Below are positions 1-6,442 of a stretch of DNA of 8,073 bases, one piece after another. The notes beneath the pieces were generated by a model, which had not been told where the DNA came from, made no database searches, and saw nothing but the letters and a program-made list of their open reading frames with translations. The position numbers were made by a program, and so were the translations under genes. Source of the stretch: Deltaproteobacteria bacterium CG07_land_8_20_14_0_80_60_11 (GTDB lineage Bacteria > Desulfobacterota > Desulfobaccia > Desulfobaccales > 0-14-0-80-60-11); the NCBI GenBank assembly GCA_002779455.1, contig PEWM01000131.1, forward strand, positions 2,742 through 10,814, read 5' to 3'. Numbering within the stretch: position 1 is the first letter of the stretch; every line of letters starts with the position of its first letter.

Positions 1-942
1 CCCCGGCTGACTTACCAGGAATGCCTGAACCGCTTCGGGCTGGACCGTCCGGACACCCGCTTCGGTCTGGAGCTCAAAGACGTCACCGACCTGGTGCGGG
101 AGGCGGAATTCACCCGATTCCGGGAGGTGGTGGACCGGGGGGGGATCGTCAAGGCCGTCAACGGTCCGGGCCTCTCCAGGCTTTCCCGCAAAGAGCTGGA
201 CGAACTCATCGATCTGGCCGGGGTGTACGGGGCCCGGGGCCTGGCCTGGGTGAAGATCCAGAGCCAAGGCTGGCAGTCGCCCCTGGCCAAGTACTTTCCC
301 GCCGGGGTCAAGGCCGCCATCGAGTCGCGCCTCACGGCCCGGGAAGGCGACCTGCTCCTCTTTGTCGCCGATGCCCCCCTGGTGGCCTGCACCGCCATGG
401 GGCAGGTCAGGCTCAACCTGGCCGAACGGGAAGGACTGATCCCCGCGGACACCTACCGCCTGACGTGGGTCACCGACTTTCCCCTGCTGGAGTACGACGC
501 CGAGGCGGGCCGCTTCGCCGCCATGCACCACCCGTTTACGGCCCCCAAGGAGGAGGACCTCCCCCTGCTGGCCGCCGACCCGGGGAAGGTCAGGGCCCGG
601 GCTTACGACCTGGTGCTCAACGGCGTGGAGATCGGCGGGGGCAGCATCCGGATCAACCGCCGGGATATCCAGCAAGCGGTTTTTGAGGCCCTTAACATTA
701 CCCCGGCGGAAGCGGAGGAAAAATTCGGCTTTCTGCTGGAGGCCCTGGAATTCGGGGCGCCGCCCCACGGGGGCGTGGCCTTCGGGTTTGACCGCCTGGT
801 GGCCATCCTGTGCGGGGCCCGCTCCATCCGGGAGGTAATCGCCTTCCCCAAGACCCAGAAGGCCGCCTGCCTGGTGACCAGGGCCCCGTCCCCGGTGGAC
901 CCGGAACAACTGTTGGATTTGGGTTTGAGGGTGGAGAAGTAG
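1..942 (+). CDS. aspS: Aspartyl-tRNA synthetase, C-terminal part (5' end outside window)
   Basis: The reading frame is open from base 1 and ends at TAG 940-942, giving the last 313 residues of a protein that is about 590 residues in E. coli. The product charges tRNA-Asp with aspartate in the cytoplasm and is a class II synthetase. The fragment begins with the conserved stretch TYQECLNRFGLDRPDTRFG. It continues through the bacterial GAD insertion domain and then shows MHHPF (around 523-537), GVEIGGGSIRI (around 622-654), KFGFLLEAL and PPHGG. Class II motif 3 follows as GFDRL (around 783-797), then IAFPKTQKAACL and APSPVD near the C-terminus, all typical of bacterial AspRS. The N-terminal anticodon-binding domain and motif 2 lie upstream, so it cannot be judged here whether the enzyme also charges tRNA-Asn. 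No U-rich terminator follows the stop. The next gene starts 79 bases later on the same strand. Confidence 0.97.
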   Translation, partial: PRLTYQECLNRFGLDRPDTRFGLELKDVTDLVREAEFTRFREVVDRGGIVKAVNGPGLSRLSRKELDELIDLAGVYGARGLAWVKIQSQGWQSPLAKYFPAGVKAAIESRLTAREGDLLLFVADAPLVACTAMGQVRLNLAEREGLIPADTYRLTWVTDFPLLEYDAEAGRFAAMHHPFTAPKEEDLPLLAADPGKVRARAYDLVLNGVEIGGGSIRINRRDIQQAVFEALNITPAEAEEKFGFLLEALEFGAPPHGGVAFGFDRLVAILCGARSIREVIAFPKTQKAACLVTRAPSPVDPEQLLDLGLRVEK

Positions 943-960
943 CTGATAGCACATAGTCAG
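940..960. repeat. Degenerate 7-bp tandem repeat, 3 units
   Basis: Three successive heptamers are visible: TAGCTGA, TAGCACA, TAGTCAG. The first overlaps the aspS stop codon. On the other strand the best unit reads TCAGCTA, which resembles the TCAGCnn units at 4987-5014. The period is clear but the copies are degenerate, so this is weaker than the arrays at 3252-3286 and 6304-6324. Confidence 0.5.
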
Positions 961-968
961 GAACGCAT

Positions 969-989
969 GGGCGACCCAACGGGTCGCCC
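969..989. repeat. Perfect 9-bp palindrome with 3-nt loop
   Basis: Arms GGGCGACCC and GGGTCGCCC are exact reverse complements around the loop AAC. No T-run follows on the plus strand (CTACGG comes next), so it is not a standard intrinsic terminator. It sits between two heptamer arrays and resembles the short hairpins in the other gaps of this window. A dispersed REP-like palindrome is the likeliest reading. Confidence 0.6.
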
Positions 990-992
990 CTA

Positions 993-1013
993 CGGAAAAC
1001 GGAAAACAGGAAA
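993..1013. repeat. 7-bp tandem repeat (CGGAAAA-type) running into the ribosome-binding region
   Basis: The units are CGGAAAA, CGGAAAA and CAGGAAA. The last contains the only Shine-Dalgarno-like purine run (AGGAAA, 1008-1013) ahead of the ATG at 1022, so the repeat appears to supply the weak ribosome-binding site. The unit is close to the CCGAAAA unit at 3252-3286, which also sits just ahead of a start codon. Confidence 0.55.
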
Positions 1014-1021
1014 CTAAGAAA

Positions 1022-2851
1022 ATGTCACGCTGGAACAAAGAGCGCCGGTTATTGGATCATGAGCACACCACCTTTTGGCACCATAAGTTGCAGGAGGTGG
1101 AAGAGCCCAACCTGATGCGGAACATCTTCCCGTACACGGAAGTGGCCCGCATCGACTTCGACTACAAGTTCGTCATGCCCCAGCCTCCCGAGGAGATGTT
1201 GCTCACCGACACCACCTTCCGGGATGGGCAGCAGGCCCGGCCGCCTTACACCGTGCGCCAGATCGTGGATATCTTCGACCTGCTCCACCGTCTCTCGGGT
1301 CCCGAGGGGATCGTCAGGCAGACCGAGTTTTTCCTTTACAGCGCCAAGGACAAGGAGGCCGTGGAGCAATGCCGGGAGCGGGGCTATACCTATCCGGAAA
1401 TCACCGGCTGGATCCGGGCCCACGCCTCGGACCTGGTCCTGGTGAAAGATATGGGCCTTACCGAAACCGGCATCCTCACCTCGGTGTCCGATTACCACAT
1501 CTTCCTGAAGCTGAATTGGGGCCGGAAAAAGGCCATGGAGGAGTACCTGGGCATCGTCAAGGCCGCCCTGGAGATGAGCGTAATTCCCCGGTGCCACTTC
1601 GAAGACGTCACCCGGGCCGACATCTACGGGTTTTGCGTGCCCTTCGCCATCGAGTTGATGAAACTGCGGGAAGAGAGCGGCGTCGATATTAAGGTCCGGC
1701 TCTGCGACACCATGGGCTACGGCGTGCCTTATCCCGGCGCCGCCCTGCCCCGGAGCGTCCCCAAGCTGGTGCGGGCCATGATCGACGATGCCGGGGTGCC
1801 GGGCCACCTCCTGGAGTGGCACGGGCACAACGACTTTCACAAGGTTCTGGTCAACAGCGTCACGGCCTGGCTCTACGGCTGCGGCGCGGTGAACGGGGCG
1901 CTCTTGGGGTTCGGGGAGCGCACCGGCAACGCCCCCATCGAAGGCATGCTGGTTGAGTACATCTCGCTGCGGGGCGCCACCGACGGGATTGACACCACGG
2001 TGATCAGTGAGATTGCCGAGTATTTCGAGCGGGAACTGCGCTATCACATTCCGGCCAATTACCCCTTTGTAGGGAAGAACTTCAACAACACCAGCGCCGG
2101 TATCCACGCCGACGGGCTCCTCAAGAACGAAGAGATCTACAACGCCTTCGATACGGCCAGGATCTTGAACCGGCCCGTCCGGATCACCATCACCGACAAA
2201 TCCGGCAAGGCCGGCATCGTCCATTGGCTCAATTCCCGGCTGCAACTGGAAGGGGAACGGGCCGTGGACAAGAACCATCCCGGGGTAGCCAAGATCTTCA
2301 AGCGCATCATGGAACTGTACGAGGCCGGACGGTGCACCACCATCTCCGACGAAGAGATGGAAAACCTGGCCCGGCGGTACCTCTCCGAGCTCTTCGTCTC
2401 GGAATTCGACCAGCTCAAGCAGAAGGCCTACAAGCTGGCGGCCCATCTGGCCGCGGACCTGGCCTTGTCGGAAGAAATCCGCTCCATGGATCCGGCGCTG
2501 ATGGAGCCGGTCCTTCAGCGGGCCCTGGATAACTTTCCCTTCACCCAGTTCATGTATGTCGTCAACCTGGACGGGCGCAAGATCACCCGGAACATTACCC
2601 ACATCGTGGACCGGGCCAAGTACGCCGAGATGAAACTGGATGAGGACCTGTCCAACCGCACCTGGTTTATCGAACCCATCAAGAGCGGCAAGGTGTTTGT
2701 CTCGGACTTCTACACCTCCCGGTTCACCGGCGCCCTGTGCATCACCGTGAGCGTGCCGGTGCGGGATGACAGCGATGAAATCCAGGGCATTTTGGGCATG
2801 GATATCCGGTTCGAAGACCTGGCCAAGATGGAGGAGGACGGAGAGATTTAG
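1022..2851 (+). CDS. DRE-TIM metallolyase (Re-citrate/homocitrate synthase-like) fused to a Cache/PAS-like sensor domain
   Basis: A 609-residue protein of the HMGL-like (DRE-TIM) superfamily, which condenses acetyl-CoA with a 2-oxo acid on a divalent metal. The hallmark DTTFRDGQQ is at 63-71, with R67 and D68 as catalytic and metal residues. HGHND at 267-271, NG...G.GERTGN at 291-303 and the metal/base motif AGIHADG at 359-365 follow. The stretches QARPPYT (71-77) and FFLYSAKDKEAV (103-114) recall Re-citrate synthases, so citrate formation from acetyl-CoA and oxaloacetate is the leading guess. Homocitrate, citramalate or isopropylmalate synthase cannot be excluded. The catalytic part ends near 455. 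A helical linker and a Cache-like domain follow (about 460-600), with MYVVNLDG (511-518), RTWFIEPIKSGK (546-557) and ITVSVPVRDD (574-583). No signal peptide or membrane helix is seen, so the sensor should be cytosolic. The Shine-Dalgarno is weak (AGGAAA). Confidence 0.85.
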   Translation: MSRWNKERRLLDHEHTTFWHHKLQEVEEPNLMRNIFPYTEVARIDFDYKFVMPQPPEEMLLTDTTFRDGQQARPPYTVRQIVDIFDLLHRLSGPEGIVRQTEFFLYSAKDKEAVEQCRERGYTYPEITGWIRAHASDLVLVKDMGLTETGILTSVSDYHIFLKLNWGRKKAMEEYLGIVKAALEMSVIPRCHFEDVTRADIYGFCVPFAIELMKLREESGVDIKVRLCDTMGYGVPYPGAALPRSVPKLVRAMIDDAGVPGHLLEWHGHNDFHKVLVNSVTAWLYGCGAVNGALLGFGERTGNAPIEGMLVEYISLRGATDGIDTTVISEIAEYFERELRYHIPANYPFVGKNFNNTSAGIHADGLLKNEEIYNAFDTARILNRPVRITITDKSGKAGIVHWLNSRLQLEGERAVDKNHPGVAKIFKRIMELYEAGRCTTISDEEMENLARRYLSELFVSEFDQLKQKAYKLAAHLAADLALSEEIRSMDPALMEPVLQRALDNFPFTQFMYVVNLDGRKITRNITHIVDRAKYAEMKLDEDLSNRTWFIEPIKSGKVFVSDFYTSRFTGALCITVSVPVRDDSDEIQGILGMDIRFEDLAKMEEDGEI

Positions 2852-2971
2852 GGGGCGTGGCGGTTTCTCGTCTCTTTCATCGGGTCCCCGGATGGTCGCC
2901 GGTTGGTCTCTGGCTGGCTGGCTGGAGGGAACCGGCAGGCTTATTGGATAAGGCGCTCAGTAAGAAAATTT

Positions 2972-3001
2972 TTGACAGGAAGTTCAAGAGATTTCTGATA
3001 T
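2972..3001 (+). promoter_or_regulatory. Possible sigma-70-type promoter
   Basis: A consensus -35 box TTGACA (2972-2977) is followed after 18 bases by TGATAT (2996-3001), a fair -10 match. A second candidate -10, TATACT, lies at 3022-3027 but has no good -35 at standard spacing. Either would drive the mutase gene, leaving a leader of roughly 280-300 bases containing the palindromes. Based on motif match only. Confidence 0.3.
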
Positions 3002-3026
3002 TCAAGGCATTGCGGGTCAGGTATAC

Positions 3027-3042
3027 TAACCAGGGTTGGTTA
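3027..3042. promoter_or_regulatory. 6-bp inverted repeat overlapping a TATACT box
   Basis: TAACCA (3027-3032) and TGGTTA (3037-3042) are exact reverse complements around a 4-nt spacer GGGT. The left arm begins on the last base of TATACT (3022-3027). An operator or a small RNA hairpin is possible. No regulator gene is adjacent. Confidence 0.3.
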
Positions 3043-3065
3043 TCCACGAGACCCGTCTTGGGTGG

Positions 3066-3112
3066 GACGGCCGTCTCTGGCCGCCTTTAGCTGGCGGGCA
3101 CGGAGGCCCGCC
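3066..3112. repeat. Cluster of GC-rich palindromes
   Basis: Three overlapping or adjacent elements are visible. GACGGCCGTC (3066-3075) is a perfect palindrome. CGGCC (3068-3072) pairs with GGCCG (3079-3083). GGCGGGC (3093-3099) pairs with GCCCGCC (3106-3112) around a 6-nt loop. The last shares its GCGGGC/GCCCGC core with the hairpin at 5084-5098. No U-tract follows, so termination is not indicated. Confidence 0.55.
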
Positions 3113-3250
3113 CCACCGGGTTATTCCCAGAGAAAAGTTGACGATAAGATAAGGTTTCATCCATTTTAGAAAACCTGATTTTTAATATTAGTTTCACTTT
3201 AAAATGTAGCAAATTAAGCATTTAATTTATTGATATTTCTATTTCTTTTA

Positions 3251-3286
<36 letters not shown>

Positions 3287-3307
3287 CAGTTTCAGGGAGG
3301 ACAGTGC

Positions 3308-4984
<1,677 letters not shown>

Positions 4985-4986
4985 AA

Positions 4987-5014
4987 ATAGCTTTCAGCGG
5001 TCAGCTTTCAGCCA
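4987..5014. repeat. Degenerate 7-bp tandem repeat, TCAGCnn, about 4 units
   Basis: Reading in sevens from 4987 gives ATAGCTT, TCAGCGG, TCAGCTT, TCAGCCA. The 10-mer AGCTTTCAGC occurs exactly twice, 14 bases apart (4989-4998 and 5003-5012). The array starts 3 bases after the mutase large-subunit stop codon. It is the same kind of 7-bp-period element as in the other gaps. Confidence 0.65.
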
Positions 5015-5034
5015 AGACAAAGCCCGGAATGGCG

Positions 5035-5055
5035 GCACAGGCGTCTCGCCTGTGC
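5035..5055. repeat. Perfect 9-bp palindrome with 3-nt loop
   Basis: GCACAGGCG and CGCCTGTGC are exact reverse complements around TCT. The geometry (9-3-9) is the same as at 969-989, though the sequence differs. It is followed by TCGAAAAATATT, which has no clean T-run on the plus strand. It lies between the two mutase subunit genes and could form a hairpin in a shared transcript. Confidence 0.6.
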
Positions 5056-5083
5056 TCGAAAAATATTGCACGAGTAAAATGTA

Positions 5084-5098
5084 GCGGGCATTGCCCGC
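5084..5098. repeat. 6-bp palindrome with 3-nt loop
   Basis: GCGGGC and GCCCGC flank the loop ATT. The element shares its core with the palindrome at 3093-3112. It is the second of three small hairpins in the gap between the mutase subunit genes. Confidence 0.5.
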
Positions 5099-5117
5099 CG
5101 GTACCTTGGATTAATTG

Positions 5118-5132
5118 GTGCGTAAGACGCAC
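5118..5132. repeat. 6-bp palindrome with 3-nt loop upstream of mutase small subunit
   Basis: GTGCGT and ACGCAC flank the loop AAG. It ends 18 bases before the Shine-Dalgarno GGAG (5151-5154) of the cobalamin-binding subunit. It is the third short hairpin in this gap. Confidence 0.5.
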
Positions 5133-5162
5133 GGAAGACTTTTCGTTACAGGAGATAAAAAA

Positions 5163-5567
5163 ATGCCGGAAGAGAGAAAGATCAGGGTGTTGACCGCCAA
5201 GCCCGGTTTAGACGGGCATGATCGGGGCATCAAAGTCATCTGCGCCGCCTTGCGGGATGCCGGCATGGAAGTGATATACACCGGCCTCAGACAGACCCCG
5301 GAGCAGATCGTCGCGGCCGCGGTCCAGGAAGATGCGGATGTCATCGCCATGAGCGTGCTCTCGGGGGCCCACAACTACCTGTTCCCCCGGGTCATGGAAC
5401 TGGTGAAGGAAAAAGGCATCAATGATGTCCTGGTGATGGGCGGCGGCATCATTCCCGACGAGGACATCCCGCCCTTGAAGGCTGCCGGCATCGCCGCCAT
5501 CTTCGGCCCCGGCACCGATACCAGCGACATCATCGGCTTTATCCGGGAAAACGTCCGCAAAAACTGA
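5163..5567 (+). CDS. Methylmalonyl-CoA mutase, cobalamin-binding (small) subunit
   Basis: A 134-residue stand-alone B12-binding domain, the partner of the catalytic subunit encoded just upstream. It carries the base-off/His-on signature D-x-H-x-x-G as LDGHDRG, with D17, H19 (the lower axial ligand to cobalt) and G22. It also has the SVLSGAH loop (64-70) and GGGIIPDED (93-101), both contacts of the nucleotide tail in this family. The size and ending match the roughly 130-residue domain at the C-terminus of single-chain mutases. The ATG at 5163 is chosen because GGAG (5151-5154) lies 8 bases upstream; an in-frame TTG at 5115 would add 16 residues that do not look like the family. It is separated from the large subunit by 178 bases of repeats and hairpins, unusually far for a stoichiometric pair. 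Confidence 0.95.
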   Translation: MPEERKIRVLTAKPGLDGHDRGIKVICAALRDAGMEVIYTGLRQTPEQIVAAAVQEDADVIAMSVLSGAHNYLFPRVMELVKEKGINDVLVMGGGIIPDEDIPPLKAAGIAAIFGPGTDTSDIIGFIRENVRKN

Positions 5568-5601
5568 TCCCGGCTTTTTGGTGATCGCCTGGAAGGTCAG
5601 G

Positions 5602-5622
5602 TTAAATCCGCTCTCGATTTAA
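5602..5622. terminator. Possible weak stem-loop between convergent genes
   Basis: TTAAATC (5602-5608) and GATTTAA (5616-5622) form a 7-bp stem with a 7-nt loop, midway between the stop codons of the mutase small subunit and the YciO-type gene. The stem is AT-rich and no clear T-run follows, so a terminator role is only a suggestion from position. Confidence 0.25.
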
Positions 5623-5646
5623 TATTGTTCAAGGTCATCGCCCTTT

Positions 5647-6255
5647 TTACGCAAACCCGCTCACGTCCCCCTTGCCTTCCCGGATGATTTCGGGGGCGTC
5701 GTCGATCATTGAGATGATGCTGGACGGCTCCGGTAAGACGATGCCGCCGTCGATGACCAGGGCCAGGTGCGGCCCGAACTTGATCTCGATTTCGTAAGGG
5801 TCGCTCTCCACCGCTTCGTCCGGCAGGGCCGCGGTGGTGGTGATGATGGGGTGTCCCAGGAGGCCCACCAGCCCCAGGGCGATGGGGTGGTCCGGCACCC
5901 GGATGCCCACGGTGCGCCGCTTGGTCTGGAGAATCTTGGGTACCTGGCGGGAGGCCTCCAGCACAAAGGTGTAGGGCCCGGGCAACAGCCGCTTCATGGC
6001 CTTGTAAGCGTAGTTCCCCACCCGGGCGTATTCGCTGATGTTCTTCAAATCCTGGCAGATGAAGCTGAAGGGCTTGTTCAGGGGCCGGCGCTTGATCTGG
6101 TAAATCCGATTGATCCCCTTGAGGTTATACAGGTCGCAGCCGACGGCGTAGCAGGTGTCCGTGGGATAGGCGATGAGACCGCCGCCGGTGAGCACCTCCA
6201 CGGCCTTGCGCAGCAGGCGCTCCTGGGGGTTGTCGGGGTTAATTTTGATAATCAT
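5647..6255 (-). CDS. YciO-type Sua5/YrdC family protein
   Basis: A 202-residue protein of the Sua5/YrdC/YciO fold, a close look-alike of E. coli YciO (about 206 residues) over its whole length. The start (INPDNPQERLLRKAVE, 5-20) resembles YciO. The nucleotide-site motifs YPTDT (30-34), KRRPLNKP (55-62, the KRxxxKP motif), PGPYTF (92-97), GIRVPDHP (117-124) and REGKGD (192-197) are present. TsaC/Sua5 proteins make threonylcarbamoyl-AMP for the t6A37 modification of tRNA. The YciO branch is related, but its role is less settled, and this sequence has TTTAALP (139-145) where TsaC proteins have a SAN-SG type loop. GAAGG lies 5 bases before the ATG at 6255. The gene converges on the mutase small subunit and follows the M23 gene after 187 bases. 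Confidence 0.9.
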   Translation of the reverse strand: MIIKINPDNPQERLLRKAVEVLTGGGLIAYPTDTCYAVGCDLYNLKGINRIYQIKRRPLNKPFSFICQDLKNISEYARVGNYAYKAMKRLLPGPYTFVLEASRQVPKILQTKRRTVGIRVPDHPIALGLVGLLGHPIITTTAALPDEAVESDPYEIEIKFGPHLALVIDGGIVLPEPSSIISMIDDAPEIIREGKGDVSGFA

Positions 6256-6281
6256 GCTTGCCTTCTCTCAGCCCGCCGCTG

Positions 6282-6296
6282 GTGCGCAGTGCGCAC
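6282..6296. repeat. 6-bp palindrome with 3-nt loop
   Basis: GTGCGC and GCGCAC flank the loop AGT. It lies upstream of the YciO-type gene and 7 bases from the TTGAACT array. The arrangement matches the pairing of small hairpin and heptamer array seen in the plus-strand gaps. Confidence 0.5.
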
Positions 6297-6303
6297 ATCA
6301 ACC

Positions 6304-6324
6304 TTGAACTTTGAACTTTGAACT
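6304..6324. repeat. Perfect 7-bp tandem repeat, three copies of TTGAACT
   Basis: Three identical copies of TTGAACT are followed by TTTT. On the minus strand the unit reads AGTTCAA, about 50-70 bases upstream of the YciO-type start codon. The 7-bp period is the same as in the other gaps, but the sequence is unrelated to CCGAAAA. Confidence 0.85.
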
Positions 6325-6370
6325 TTTTCAAACAGTGAGAACGGGTATCAACCGGGGGGAGCCTAACCAG

Positions 6371-6431
6371 CAAGGCCCCAGGACTCCCGGGAGGCTTGGC
6401 GTATCTTTCCCCGGTGGTCTTGGGGCCCTTG
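6371..6431 (-). other. Long imperfect stem-loop downstream of the M23 gene
   Basis: CAAGGCCCCA (6371-6380) can pair with TGGGGCCCTTG (6421-6431) with one bulged base. Inside lies the perfect palindrome CTCCCGGGAG (6384-6393). It starts 12 bases past the M23 stop codon on the minus strand. It could stabilise or end that transcript, but no U-run follows directly. Confidence 0.35.
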
Positions 6432-6442
6432 GCGTTCGGTCC

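Noticed and set aside
969..989. Intrinsic terminator after aspS
   Set aside because: The stem is strong, but CTACGG follows instead of a T-run, and similar hairpins recur elsewhere in non-terminator positions.
1049..2602. Long open frame on the minus strand opposite the synthase gene (517 codons)
   Set aside because: It mirrors a gene with clear family motifs. Its translation is low-complexity G/V/P/H/D-rich with no recognisable motif, as expected from GC-rich codon use.
2857..3090. Possible 77-residue protein after the synthase gene
   Set aside because: No Shine-Dalgarno, atypical composition, and it overlaps promoter-like sites and palindromes.
5115..5162. Upstream TTG start that would add 16 residues to the cobalamin-binding subunit
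   Set aside because: It runs through a palindrome and has no Shine-Dalgarno. GGAG at 5151-5154 is well placed for the ATG at 5163.
5767..6321. Plus-strand open frame of 184 codons opposite the YciO-type gene
   Set aside because: Shadow frame. It ends by running through the TTGAACT array, while the minus strand encodes a full YciO-type protein.
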